From Erythroxylum novogranatense (lineage: Eukaryota; Streptophyta; Magnoliopsida; Malpighiales; Erythroxylaceae), in assembly GCA_029891385.1 (NCBI GenBank), contig CM057231.1:68526990-68590989 (forward strand): DNA of 64,000 bases. The letters run 5' to 3'. A program made the position numbers and the translations under genes. Positions 11,829-24,860 of the stretch are shown here, in pieces. Within the stretch, counting starts at the first letter, position 1, and each line of letters begins with the position of its first letter. The notes under the pieces were generated by a model. The model saw nothing but the letters and a program-made list of their open reading frames with translations. It ran no database searches and had not been told where the DNA came from.

Positions 11829-14800
11829 TGTTGGAACCCCTCCCTGGTGCGACACGTGTCCGACATCCTGCGTGACATCTGAACGCGTATCCCACGAGGA
11901 AGGGATTCCTCACCACGAAAGAAACCTCGAATTGAACTTAAGTGATCCGAATAAACCTTGATAAATTTACTCTAATTATCCGCCAATAAAATTTGATCTG
12001 CTTAGGGCCCATAATTACTCCTATGCCTAAGCTAATCCAAAATCTCATGCCTTTAGATCAAATGAAAACAGAAAACGCCTCAATCGGATCTTTATATCTC
12101 ACAAAAATGCAATTTTGCACAAAACCGACACACATTGGCCATAAAGTCCAACGATGACCCGACACTCTCATTTTACCAAAAAGGAATAGAAAATGTTACT
12201 AGTAAATCAATACTTCAAATTTCATGCAAATCGGAGGTCAAATGGATAAGAATCAAGGAAAATAAGAAAAGATATTATATTTGCTTTAAAATCAATTTAT
12301 TTTACATTTTTATAACCTTTCACCCCAAAATCGAATTGCGAAGAGTTATTGTTTATTTCATGAAGAAAACAAAAGTCCTTTCAATCATTAAAGAAGTAAA
12401 AACTTAATTAAAGGTGTTGTTTAGCAAATTACCATATGAATAGTGAAAATGACCAAATGAATAGTAAAAAATGGCCAAATGAATAGTAATCAGAAATTTT
12501 CAAGCGCCCATAACTTTTTCATCTAAAGTCGAAAATTATCCTATTTTATACCGCATTAAAGATCTTGACAAGCCCTACAAACTTTAAGAAATACCTCTCA
12601 CCCCAATTCTTACTCTAACATGCCCTAAAACCCAAAGCAAGGTGGCTGCCCATTTAAAAAAAAAATGGACAGCACCTCCTCTAAAGATGCAATAGCCAAC
12701 TCTTCAATTTTCCAACCTAACTTCATACCTACACAAAATCACTTCTATCTTCCAATTTCTATCAACATCCAAATACAAACATCTCAACACCAATCTCCAA
12801 GGCAGCATCACAATATAGGCATCCCAAACATTTTAATCTAACTCCTAACCGTTATCTCATTTCCAACTTATCATGTTTGCTTTTAACATTATCAAACATA
12901 CAACCATACATCCATATATATGAAAACTTATACAATAAACATTACATTTGGAACTTCAAAACCTTAATAATTACATGAAATAAGCAAATTCAATGCTTTA
13001 AAGAGCATTTTAGCTCGGTTACATCGAAATTTCACAGAACGTTTACAAAAGCCAACAAAATGCTAGCTAAAGCATTGTTTTCAAAATATAGTTTCAAAAC
13101 AAAAGCATCGAGTAATGCCCTATTCCCGATGCGACGACCCGTTCTCGCTTCAAAACACATGGAGGGAGGAAGGGGGGTGAGCACGACGGCTCCGTGGGTA
13201 ACAAGTTAATAATTAAGCATAAGCTAAAACATGCATCAACAATTTCATTTCAAGTCAATATTTAACAATTTCAGTTTCTAATACAATAAAACACTTACCA
13301 CAAGATCAACGAATGTCATATAATAACACGAATTACATATCAAATGGTTTGAGTGATCTAACAGACGCGTTACTACATGTCCGACAAGACCATGTGTAGT
13401 CGTGAAATGAAGGAGTCCGATTGAACTCCTATGCCACTAATGCAGGCGACGGGAGAAGCCTAAAAGACAAGTGCGCACTTGCTAATAGAGGGGATCACTA
13501 CAAACCCAAGTAATCATGCAATTTCACCTTAGACATTCATCCAAAATCACATATTCACATCTTTCTCATTTAAAATCAAGTTTCCAAACATTACAATATT
13601 CATAAGGATTTGCCACAAATGGCCATTACAACTAGTTACTTTCACATAAACATTAAAGTCTCATATTCGGAACTTTATTCCTTATCAAACAATTTCATGA
13701 ATCTTTACACAATATAGTTACATAAAAAGGCACATAATACATGTTTACAATATCACAAACAATAATGCATTCAAAATTTGAAAGTTATAGGAAACCATTC
13801 AAGAGACAATTAAGTAGATTATTACTTAACTATTAAAAAGTTACCCACCTTGACTTCTTTGATTCGGAACTTGGGTATCTTGACCCAATTGATTATCTCG
13901 ACCCTCCTCAATCTCCAAGCGCCTTAAATGACCTAAAACAAAGCATAAGAATGCTAATTAATAAAAAGCACCTATGCTGGATTTTTTCAAGACTATAGAA
14001 ACTTGACTTTAATCTAACCTAACCATTCCTAAACCTTTCCTAAGCTATACTAACCATAACCCCTATCAATTTACTACATTATTTTCGAAAATTCTTAATC
14101 CCTAGGGCCATACACCCATGTTGATTTTTTTTTAACTAAGCCACTATACTTCTTCTTTTTTTCACCAATACCTTTCAAACCACCATTATTAATCAAGCTA
14201 ACAACAAAACCCTACCAAATCAATTCTTAAATTTCGAAACCCTAGCCTACCCACATCTGATTTTTTTCCTCTCCTCCAACATAACAAATCCCTCTAATCA
14301 CTCTTCTAATCACCCATATGAAACAAGAAAGATAAAATCCTAACCATAAAACCAAGAAATTCGAATATTCTCTTACCTTCTGAACACCCACGAAATCTCT
14401 TCTTTTTGCTTCTAAAGATGAAGAAACTTTCCCTTGCACTTCCTACCACGTGAAACAACCTTCCTCAAGCATAAAAACCCTACCTTCCTTCTTCTTCTTC
14501 TTCTTCTTCTTCTTGGATGGCCGAATCTCACCCTCTTCTTTCTTCTTTGAAACTTTCGAAAACTTCACCCACTCACCTCTCTTTGATAACTTTCGGATGG
14601 CTTAACCAAAAGACCTAGGTTTTTGCTTCTTCTCACTTATTTCCTATGCAAAAACGACATCACTCTATTAAGCCTCCCTCCTTGCATTTCGTTGGCTATT
14701 TCTTATTCCTAAGCTTCCTTAACTTAAACCCTAACTCTTCATTAACCTAACTCTTTAACTAAAACCCTAAGCCCAATTCTTCTGCCAAGCAATTTCCTCC

Positions 14801-15341
14801 TTATAACCTTTCCCAATTTTTCATTTTCCTCCTTCTAACTTAAACTTTCATGGGCTCCTCTTAAAAGCCCAAAGTCCAACTTTCCTCCTTCAACTTAAAC
14901 TTTCCCAAAATTTCATCTTTCCCTCCTTCCATCTAATAATTTAGTGGGCTCCCATTTAAAAGCCCACTTGCTTCCTTTCTTTTCATTTAGTTCTCCTTTA
15001 AAACCCTAGCCCTTATTTACTTCCCCTCATTTAAAAGACATACCAAAGAGCTAAAAGCCCTCTTAAGTAACCTAAAGCCTTAAAACCTTATAAACACTTC
15101 CTAATTTATCCTAACACTATTTTATGGCCTCATTACCATTTTCTTATTCTTTTAAAATCTAACACCAAAATTAAAATTCTAATTTAACTAAATTTCTTAA
15201 ATTAATAATTATTGCACTAAAATCCCAAATTATTCTAACCAATAGGAAATCTAATAAAACCCTAATTTCATACTAACCAAAAGGCAATTTAAAATGCAAA
15301 CCTATTTAATAGGAAAAAAGGGATCGGGGTCTAACACTATT
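11824..15341. mobile_element. Solo LTR, 3.5 kb, with CTATT target duplications
   Basis: The segment 11829-15336 begins TGTTGGAACCCC and ends GGGGTCTAACA and is flanked by identical CTATT duplications (11824-11828, 15337-15341). It has no element coding sequence. Its reverse complement begins TGTTAGACCCCGAT, close to the start of the LTR at 62485 (TGTTCGACCCCGAT), so it is probably a related Ty3/gypsy LTR lying in minus orientation. It contains a (TTC)n run at about 14483-14514 and pyrimidine-rich sequence from 13.9 to 15.2 kb. Few open frames are present and none resembles a known protein. Confidence 0.8.
14483..14514. repeat. (TTC)n microsatellite
   Basis: About ten copies of the trinucleotide CTT/TTC within the solo LTR. 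Confidence 0.95.
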
Positions 15342-15640
15342 ATATTGTATTTGAGGCTTAGATTTACATGATCTAATATTCTGTTTATACTCTATTACAT
15401 TGTATTTGAGGCTTAGATTTCCATGCTCCAATATTGTGTTTAACATTCATTGGAGTCTCCTTTTTGCTACCAGACCCTGACTTCGTAGCACTTGGTGATG
15501 TTGGTTGGGAAGTTCTCTAAGGGCAGATTAGAGGGAGTTAAACCTCTTCCATTGTACATCGTCTAGCCCTAAGATGGCCCGCCAAAGGAAGAGCAATCAA
15601 TTTCCAAACAATGAAATTGCTATTCCAGGTTAACGGTTTT
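15337..15640 (-). pseudogene. LINE 5' part (start of ORF1?), with a direct repeat
   Basis: This flank of the solo LTR should be the 5' side of the minus-strand LINE at 10600-11828. The minus strand encodes an unstructured Ser/Lys-rich stretch ('SPSATKSGSGSKKETPMNV' in one frame) as expected for the start of plant LINE ORF1, but this is weak. A unit of about 55 bases containing CATTGTATTTGAGGCTTAG occurs twice in a row (about 15335-15440). Confidence 0.4.
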
Positions 15641-15989
15641 GCGTACGGAATTTTTGAAAAAGATTCATAAGAAACTTAGTCACCTTTACTCTGATTATTT
15701 TCTTTTTTGTTTTATATATGTTATTTTCTTTCCTTAATTTTTAATTCCTTAGTTATGTGCTTGATGTTATGTTGATTACAAGTTTTGCCAACCTACTGAC
15801 ATAGAGGGAGAGCACAAACCCTTGTAAGGCCATACAACACTTATGAACAATATTTCTTCATATTATTAAGCTATAAAATTTAGAAGAGATATAATGATCT
15901 ATTGAGGAATTTTTTGTACAATAAGTTACCTACTTTATTTCAAGTTTAGACATTCTACAATAATTTGAACTTAGTTATAAAGGAGATAA

Positions 15990-16840
15990 TTGATATAGTA
16001 GTTAAAGGAGCCTTGCATTAAAAAAAATATAGAAGTTGACCTAGAGTTGATTAAGGAGATGACAAACAATTATTACCAATGGTAATCAAGAAAAACATGG
16101 GCGCTAACTTAGAAGGTATACAAAATGAGGATGATTTGACCACTCTAGTAGCTTAGTTGGAGGCTTTCAATGGAAAAAAGTTATAACCTAACTGAAACAA
16201 TAAAACTTACATAAGCATTGTATTACTATTAGTGTGAAGGTAAAGCATATAGTGCTAATTGCCAAATTAGGAATCCTTTTTCTGTACAAATTTCACAAGT
16301 TGGTTACTGGGAGAGCCACCAACAACTTTAAACCAACCCTTATAGTAACAATTTAAATCTAGAGTGGGGGGATCAACCAAAGCTCTCATGGAGAATTCAA
16401 ATAAATCAAGGGCCAACTTTACTCAATATTATTAACAACAATAATATAAGGAGAAATTGATTCTATATGACTTAATGATGAATTTTATGTCCATCTTTGA
16501 GGTTTGATTTCAAATCAAAAGTCTTCAATTTATAACATAGAAAATATATTGATTCCTAGAAAATTTGTTAATTAAGAGATGTTAAGGGTCTTTGGTTAAT
16601 AATAGAGTGCAAGATTCTATGTAATATGAGAAGATAGACACCTTGATGGATGAAAAGTTAATAAATGGTAAGGAAAAGGAAGCTAAAAGAGGAGGATGTT
16701 GTTAGGGAAAAAGAATAAAAGAACAACGAGAATTTTAATATATCTAAAGAGAAAAACCATTGTTTTTCTTATGGTGATCCTTAATATTTTCTTAAGATGA
16801 TATATTCTAGTCTATGATCTTTTTTAGGGTATCATCAAGT
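15990..16840 (+). pseudogene. Degenerate Ty3/gypsy gag (Athila/Tat-like)
   Basis: The plus strand around 16220-16440 reads, with stops, 'CEGKAYSANCQIRNPF', then 'NPYSNNLNLEWGDQPKLSW'. This matches the Gag tail of plant Ty3/gypsy elements, where the consensus is like 'C..GHxxxxCP...NPYSNTYNPGWRNHPNFSW'. A run of Asn codons follows. No protease or polymerase domain follows, so the element has lost most of its interior. Any product would be non-functional. Confidence 0.6.
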
Positions 16841-16849
16841 AAGATGGGG

Positions 16850-19560
16850 GATGTTGAAGGAAAACCAAAAGGCATGGAAGGAATGATCTCAAACACATAG
16901 AAAATCCTAAATTAGGAGGTTTGAGTCCTCTAATCTACCTCCTTAACTTTAGAGTTTAACTAAATAACTTTAAAGAAGCACTTATTAAGAGGCATCCCAA
17001 TTCTTTACTTTTATGAACTTCATTTCATTTAATAATAGGGTCCTTATTTATTACGTGTTTATTTTTAATTTATTTTTACACGTTTATTTTTTATTTCTTT
17101 TCTTTTTCGTTATATATTTTTCGTTATTTGTTTGCTTTTTTTGTAGGTCCCTAGTCTTAGTTATGAATGCAAATGAAAGGAAATCAAAGAATAAGGCTTA
17201 ATAAATTTCTCTCGATCTTAATAACTTCATCTTTCTCCACATCTTGCATATTTTCATTTATTTATTTTTTGTGCTATATATGCAAACATCAAGGATAATA
17301 TATAGATTAAATATGTGAGAGTGATTACCTTAAGTTTTAGTTTATTTATAAGCATTCAATCCAATTACAATTAGCTTGGTAAGTGAAAATTATAAAGAAC
17401 TAAGCAAGGAGATTGAGGTAATTGATTTGGTATATTATAAGTGATAATGTCTTAGGAGCTGATTGCCTTAAGTTAATAGATATGATCATTGATGAGTAGT
17501 ATTGTTGAAACTTGGTTCAATAGTTTTAAGAAGGATGCTTAGATTAAATGATGAGTCGACATATGATTTTTTCACATTTTTATTTTCAAGTTTGGATTCT
17601 TTAGTGGATGATTACTCTATATTGATTATGAATTATGTAAAAGATTGAATAAAGTTGAGGACTAATAAATTCTACTATATTGATTTTGATTTAAGTAATA
17701 GGTAACCTCACGTAAAAATGTTAAGATGACTTTATAGCCAAGAAAATCATGCTCGATATAATATATTAAAAATTTAAAATAAAATTGCATTAGTTTGTTC
17801 TTATTATGGTATTTGATATACTTTTATATTATACTTTTACTTTTCACTATCCACTTTATATATGATAGAAATTTGTTTTAATAAGTTGAACTTGAAAGAT
17901 TATTTAGTTAGATTGGTATTGAATTACGAGTTAGTGTAATTATCTAGATATCTAAGTGGTTAATTAATGGGATGATTAAACAAATAATGATGATAGTTAA
18001 CTATTTTGATGGAATTATTAAAATTTTATAGAATCTACCTTACTTAGGTTGACATCTTTTGAGATTGATTTGTTTGAGTATAAGAAAAAACTTAAGTATG
18101 GGAGTATTTCATGAGAATAAAATATATCTATATTTCACTAGGTGTTTTACTATGTTTTCATATAAGTTACCTTGGTTTAATTGATTTGTATTATGCTTTA
18201 AGTGATTTTTCAAGATTTTGCCTTAGAATGAGTTGTACTAAGATTTGGAGAACATTTTAAGTGAAAATATGAAAAAAACACAATTCTTAGTTGAACATGA
18301 TCGTTGATAAGAAGGAAGAAAATCGAGGTATTTAGAGCAAAATAAAGATATTTAGGCATTATTAGACAACTTTGATAATACTTCTTAAATTAGTAATAGC
18401 TATTTCATTTAACTCTTATTGAAATGATTAAATTTGCTAATGAAAATCTAAGAAAGAAATATAGAACTTTCATATTTAGATCTTTGAGAGATTCGAATAT
18501 CATCAATATCAAGCATATTATGAGAATTAGGCATATCTTAGCTCGTGTAAAGAAGTGAAACTAGGCTAAAAGATCCACGATCTAAGGTCCATTAAAGAGA
18601 AATAGCGTCAACCCTTTTGTAAAGAGCTCCAAAATCCTAGTTTTGAGTTTTTTTTAGCCTTTTCATAAATTTTCATTCGAGGCGTAAGTTTATTTGCCAG
18701 CGGAGAAAAACAACCCAAAGGAGCCTAAAGTAGTCCATTCGAGAAAAAATCAAAATAATCTTAACAACTCAAAATTCACATCAAAATATTGAGATCAACC
18801 CTAAAACTTTCCTATTTTGATTTCTTTTGTTTCTTTGATGTGTTTATTGATTTAAATATGATAAGTGGTTAATTATTTCATATTTTTAGATAAGAGGAAA
18901 CCTATTATTTTCCTTTATATGAATTGAATTGATTTTATTTATGAATAAGATTTATATATTTGAATCATCTTTGATTAATATTAAAGGAGATTTAATCATG
19001 CTACTAAATTGATATGGTCAAAATAGACTTGTGGACAATTCGAGAGACCCTACTTGTGAATTAAACATGACTTCTACTAGGTTAAATATGGTGCTATAGA
19101 TAGACTTTCATGATCTTTATGATGTTAGTGAGACCTTGATTGCAATTTTATAGAATTTAATACATTTAAAAGGGTGTTTCTTCGTAGAAATACAGGTTAA
19201 CTAACTAGAGGATATGTGGTTATAGCTAAAGAAGTGCATAAATCATGAACACAATGATAATAATAATATAGTAATTTTTTAAATCTAGATTACATTCATA
19301 TACGTTTTCTTCTCTTGATTGCGTGATTTGTTTTACCTCGTGTTTACTCTACCTAGGTTTAGGTTTAGGTTAATTATTATCCATCAAAACCTTATCTCTT
19401 TAATTAATTATCTAGTTAATAGTAGGAGAGTTTATTGTATTACTATTTACTTTCATATGGGATCGATACTCTATTCACAAATGTATTACTACCAAATTAT
19501 AGACCGAATGGCATTAGGTTATGAGTAAAATATTTGATAGAAAACTAGAAAACAACACAA
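16850..19560 (+). repeat. Probable decayed Ty3/gypsy 3' LTR
   Basis: A purine run with five Gs (AAGATGGGGGA) ends at about 16849 and is followed by TGTTGAAGG, as at a polypurine tract/LTR junction. Near 19450-19520 the text 'GGGATCGATACTCTATTCAC' followed by TATTACTACC resembles the end of Athila-type LTRs. I cannot find the matching 5' LTR in the window, so both ends are inferred. The short open frames at 17013-17201 and 19319-19528 are not recognised. Confidence 0.35.
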
Positions 19561-20160
19561 CAAGTTTTTAAATGAATTATTAATTTTAAATATTAAATTT
19601 TGATTATTTATTTTTAATAGTAGCTAATAGTTTTATATCTTACTATAGTTATTTTATTCTATGTTATATATTTTTAAGTTTGTATTTTCAACATAGTTAA
19701 GCATAAAGAGGAAATTTAAAGATCATTAGTATTGAAATATTCAAAGAACAAGATAATAGAAAGCTTAAAATTAGGTGTATGTTGAGCTTAATTATTGAAT
19801 AAGACCCAAAGCATGACCTTTTGCCAGACTATGTCTATATGTACGGTAGAATAAAAGATCCATGGTCTAGAATATGCCTATATCTCAGAATATTCCTATA
19901 CTTGAGTTTCCAAAACACTCTATGACTTGGAGATATGCCCATGTCCTAGACTGTTTCTAAAGGTTACATAGGATACTAGGATCTACAACTTAGTACACAT
20001 TGGTGCCCTAACTTGTATCTATATAAAACTTTTTATAGAAGGATCTATGGCCTAAGCCATGCCCACATCTTAAGCTATGTCTTTAATAATTTGGCTATAG
20101 AAGAATTCAAGGGCTACACCATAATTGTATCATAGGTCATGTCCCTAAATTTTTGAAACT
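19561..20160. other. AT-rich stretch with decayed short repeats
   Basis: From about 19800 the text contains repeated words of the type ATGCCCATGTCCTAGAC and CATGGTCTAGA at roughly 60-base spacing, which looks like an old tandem or LTR-internal repeat. No gene is visible. Confidence 0.4.
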
Positions 20161-20795
20161 CATAGTGTAACACTCACATATCCCCTGGAAGGATATATGA
20201 ATGTCACACAAAACAGTACAAATACATAACATCGAACAAACACCAAATCCAAAACATACGAAACATAACATACATGCATTCCTAAAATCTCAAGCAAACA
20301 TATAGTACATAACATATCATTCATATTGTGTCTATCATATTACATACCATAAATTCGAAGACCAACATGTATTAAGGTTATTACAAACCTTCAAACAAAT
20401 TCAAAAGTCATATACATCAAGTACAAGCCTAAAACAAATTTAGAATACATTTTTCTCAAAACAAGACTTAGACTCCATTGTTCATTACGGTTGACTTGTC
20501 CCAGTTTTTAATAATCCTTTCTCTGAACCTACATGGGACAAATCCACCATGCTAAGCATTTAGCTTAGTGAGTAACAACTAATCTATACAGAATTGACAA
20601 CTCATCATACATAATCATGTAATAACATAATCTTGCATTGAAAGATTTCCTAACATTAAATCAAACATAATGCATTTCAGAATAGATTTTTATAATTATC
20701 AAAACTGAATATCACAAGAGGGTATAAACCCTTCAGAATCAGAATACAATATCAGATGACTGCTAAATCTATTTATAGAAGCGGGTAACGAGACT

Positions 20796-21703
20796 TGTTA
20801 AGTCAAAACCAGACTTCACGTATTAAATAATTTTGATAATAAACAAAGAGAAATATACGGAAGAAAAACAGACACGTAAAAACAGACGGAAGAAAAAGCA
20901 GACGGAAGAAAAATAGATGGAAGGAAAAGCAGACGATACAAAAGTAGACGATACAAAAAGCAGACGATACAAAAAGCATACTAAGCTTTACGAAGAAAAG
21001 CGAGGCGATACAAAAGCGAGCGGAAGCTTTACGAAGACAAAAAGCGAGCGATATGAAAATAAGGCGGAAGAAAGAAACATCGATTTAAGGCGGTTAAGGA
21101 GCTAAACTGAATAACCGTTCTTTAAAGATTCAAGCGATAGTCAAAGCAGTTGAAGTTCACTATAAATAAGAGTCGAGAATGAAGAAGCAATAACTTTTGA
21201 AAAAGTGAATGAAACTCTGTATTCAATATCTCTATCTCGAGAGAAAAATTACGAACTATTTTTCGAGTGTATATTGTGAAGAGCAACACTTTGTAAAAGC
21301 TCTTTATCGGTTTTCATTTTGAAAAGTGCTCTGAGATAACTGAAGAGGCTAAGAGTAAAGAATACTTGCTGTTAAGAGACTGAAGAGGCTCAATCTAAAG
21401 AATACTTGTAATCGGTTTGGAGATAGTGAAAATCTCGAGAAGAATATCGAGGATCGGGCGTAGCCTACGGTTTGGGGTGAACAGGATAAAATTGCTGTGT
21501 TTCTCTCTAACTCTTCTTGTTCTTAAATCGTAGTTTTCATTATTAACAAAGTTTTCAAACTAGTTAAAATTGATTTAAGATAAGTTTTCTAAAAGAACAA
21601 GCAATTGTAATTGAAGAGATTAAAAAATTTATCACAATTCAACCCCCTTCTTGTGTATCTTGGTCATATTATTACTCAATATATTAATGTGTGATTTACT
21701 TGA
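20796..21703 (+). repeat. 5' LTR of copia C
   Basis: Starts TGTTAAGTCAAAACC and ends GTGTGATTTACTTGA, the last bases being a change from the ACTTCA end of the 3' LTR. It contains an A/G-rich tandem repeat at 20870-21080 built from GGAAGAAAAGCAGACG and GATACAAAAGCGAGC words, and the shared box TAGCCTACGGTTTGGGGTGA near 21461-21480. Confidence 0.95.
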
Positions 21704-21704
21704 A

Positions 21705-21716
21705 TTGGTATCGAGC
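21705..21716 (+). promoter_or_regulatory. Primer-binding site of copia C, one base short
   Basis: Reads TTGGTATCGAGC, which is the initiator tRNA-Met site TTGGTATCAGAGC minus one A. It follows the LTR end by one base. Confidence 0.8.
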
Positions 21717-21759
21717 GAGGTGTTCAAGAATCACTCTAATAAAGTGTGAACTAAAGAAA

Positions 21760-22730
21760 ATGGTGGAATCACACGTATATTGCGAAGGAGCCTCGGTCAC
21801 GGACCTCCAAAGATTCAATGGTGAAGATTACCACTATTGGAAGGATCGGATGAGATTGTTTATCGAGTCTACTCACATTGACCTTTGGGACATCATCGAG
21901 AATGGACCTTACACACGAAGATGATGATAAAATCCAATTCCACGAGAAAGATGGACAGTGAGCAAAAGCAAGATTTCAACTAAACTCCAAAGCGAAATTT
22001 TTCTTGAGTTGTGCATTGGCGAAGCGAGTATGACAAAGTGCATGGATGCGATATCTTGCCAAAGAAATGTGGGATACATTATCAATTGCACATGAAGGAA
22101 CAAATCAAGTGAAGGAGTCCAAGATAAGTATTTTGGTGCATCGATCGAGTTATTCAAGATGAAAGAAGAAGAGACCATTGATCAAATGTTTGGAAGATTC
22201 CAAACAATTGTTAATGGGCTAAAAGCTCTTGGAAGAGCATAACAGTCAAGACCATGTTCGAAAGATTTTGAGGAGCTGCCCAAAGATGGAGACCCAAAGT
22301 AATCTAACTTGTCTGAAGCCAAAGACCTAAGCGTCTGAAGCTTGATGAATTGCTTGGATCGTTGAAGATACACGAAGTAGAGCTTGATGCGGAAGATAAG
22401 CCCAAAAGGAGAAGTCCATAGCGCTCAAAGCAAGTCAAAAGAATCACAAAATCCGAAGAAGAAAACAAAAGGAATACATCAAAGGCGTTAAAGATCGAAG
22501 AAGCAAAGGGTGATGATTCCAAAAGTCGAAATCTGAATCAAGTGATGAAGGCGATGAGCTATCTTTCATTTCAAGAAAGATAAGAAGAATGTGGAAAAGA
22601 AGTCCAAAGGAAATTCAACATTTAGAAGGAACAGCAATGAAAGACGATGAAAAAGTCGATAAAGCATCCATTACATTATGAATGCAAGAAGCGGGACATT
22701 ACAAGTCCGAGTGTCCAATGTTGAAAAGAC
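21760..22730 (+). pseudogene. Copia C Gag with zinc knuckle
   Basis: The start at 21760 gives 'MVESHVYCEGASVTDLQRFN' followed by 'GEDYHYWKDRMRLFIESTH' and 'LWDIIENGPY', the same UBN2-type Gag as copia A. Similarity continues to 22360 ('FGRFQTIVNGLKALG'), and a CCHC-like knuckle 'GHYKSECPM' is encoded at 22695-22725. A deletion after 21910 shifts the frame and several more follow. Gag would form the virus-like particle and bind RNA. Confidence 0.85.
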
Positions 22731-23389
22731 AACCCGAAGGAGTAGAGATAACAAGAAAAGCATGATGGCAGCGTGGGAAGATCTGGATTCATCGAGAATC
22801 GGATACAAGTTCCTGGCGTCAAAACATGCTAACATATGTCCAAATTGAAGAAGAAAGTGATGAGGAGGTAACTTCCACTATAATGATATACAAGATGCAT
22901 ATTCGAATTGTTAGAGGATTCTCATGTTATTCGAAGCAGACAATGCTGTTGAAGAAGAAATATGTGAAAACCTCAAACATACTCATGAGATAGAGAGTGA
23001 GAATATAAGTTTGAGAAAGTAAGTTGAGGAATTGAATAACAACAAAGTTGTAGATAGATCTGAAGAGATTAATCAATTGAAACGAGAATTAATAATCTCT
23101 CAATTGATCTAGCTAAATTCTGAGATAGTACAAAAAGATGAATAAAATGATAGGAGAATCTGGACATCAGGGGATAAAAGCTGGATTAGGGTTTACTAAA
23201 AATAAGCCCACATTACGTAGTAAAATCGGTTGCTCGAAAAAATAAGAAAATATATCAATCAGACTTTCGAAAGGTCATCAACATTATCATTCTACATCAT
23301 TATCATTCATTACATCGATTAACCTAAAGGACCCAAGAGAATCTGGGTACCTAAAAATAAAATAATATCTCCTAGAAATCCTTCGTTGG

Positions 23390-23960
23390 AAGAACCAAAG
23401 CACCATTGGTATATGGACGGTGGATGCTCGCGTCACATAACGGAAAACAAGTCTATGTTCCTAGATCTTGATCAAGAAAGGAGGATCATTAACTTTTGGA
23501 GACAACCAACAAGGAAAGATAATCGGGTTTGGTAAGATTGGTAAGAATTCTCATGCATGCATTAATAACGTACTACTAGTTGATGGTTTAAAGCATAACT
23601 TGATAAGTATTAGTCAATTATGTGATTACGGTTTTGAAGTTTCTTTTAATCAAAATTTTGTGAAGTCGAAACAAAGATGGTTCCATCTTCTTTTCACCAA
23701 AAGACAAAACAATCTTTATAAAATTGATTTAGATATTTTCGGTCTCAAAATATTTCATGTTTTCAATCTCGAAGATGAAAGATCGATCGGCATAAAAACT
23801 AGGTCATGTCGGTTTTAAACATATTTCAAAACTTTTGAAACATGATTTGGTAAAAGGTTTGCCACAAATTCGTTTTGACAAAGATTTCTTTTGTGAAAGT
23901 TGTCGAAAGGAAACAAGTTAAAACCTCTTTCTCTTGAAAACATTTCATAACTTCTTCTAG
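23390..23960 (+). pseudogene. Copia C protease site and GAG-pre-integrase
   Basis: Text at 23400-23460 encodes 'HWYMDGGCSRHITENKSMF', the retroviral-type aspartic protease site (normally DSGCSRHMTG; here DGGC). The frame 23468-23818 continues with 'GSLTFGDNQQGKIIGFGKIG' and 'LISISQLCDYGFEVSFNQNF', and 23810-23930 with the His/Cys region of GAG-pre-integrase. Confidence 0.85.
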
Positions 23961-24860
23961 ACCACTTGAGTTGTTACATATGGACTTATTTGGTCCAACA
24001 AGAACAATAAGTCTTGGTGGAAAGAAGTATGGACTTGTGATTGTTGATGATTTTACAAGGTTTTGTTGGATACTTTTCTATCACATAAAGATGAATCTTT
24101 CAAGTGTTTTAGAAACCTTTCCATGAGATTACAAAATGAAAGAGGAATGTCTATAGCAAGCATAAGGAGTGATCATGGAGGAGAATTTGAAAATGAGAAG
24201 TTGAGTATTCTCGAAGAAAAGGAATTTTCATAACTTCTACTTGAGGACTCCACAGCAGAATGGAGTTGTTGAGAGGAAGAATAGGACGATTCAAGAGATG
24301 GCAAGAACAATGTTGTGCGAGAGGAATCTTCCTAAATACTTCAGGCGTAAGGCATCATCAATACAAAGATGTTACATTGAATAGAGTGTTCTTGCGACCA
24401 ATCTTTGAAGAAAACTCCCTATGAGTTGTGGAATGGAAGGAGACCAAACATTTCTTATTTTATCCTTTTGGCTGTAAAGTGCACTTTTCTGAACACAAAG
24501 GAAGCTCTGGATAAATTTGATGCGAAGACACTTTCAGGAAATTTTCTAGGCTATTCTCTCACTTCAAAGGCATTTAGAGTCTTCAACCTCACCTCAAAGA
24601 CTGTTGAAGAAACTATTCACGTTAAGTTCGATGATAGCTCTCAACCCAATAAGAAGAGGAATCGGAAGATGATCTTTATTATGGTGCCCTTGACGCAGTG
24701 TAAGGAAGTATCCTCATCAGGAGCACTTCATGATGAAAAGACAGATATCTCTAAGAATTTTGAGTTAAAGAAAGATTGGAGATACAAAAGCTCTCATCCT
24801 AAAGAGTCAATTATCGGAGAAACCTCGGAAGGTGTAAGAACAAGGTCCAGTTCGTAAGAG
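23961..24860 (+). pseudogene. Copia C integrase
   Basis: In shifting frames the plus strand encodes 'LELLHMDLFGPTRTISLGGK', 'IVDDFTRFCWILF', 'SDHGGEFENEK', 'TPQQNGVVERKNRTIQEMAR' and, at 24405-24857, the C-terminal part 'MKKTPYELWNGRRPNISYF' through 'NFLGYSLTSKAFRVFN'. The catalytic D,D,E triad is recognisable. Single-base indels break the frame at about 24080, 24210 and 24350-24400. Confidence 0.85.

Noticed and set aside
20870..21080. CRISPR-like array
   Set aside because: Direct repeats without unique spacers, in a plant LTR; an ordinary minisatellite.
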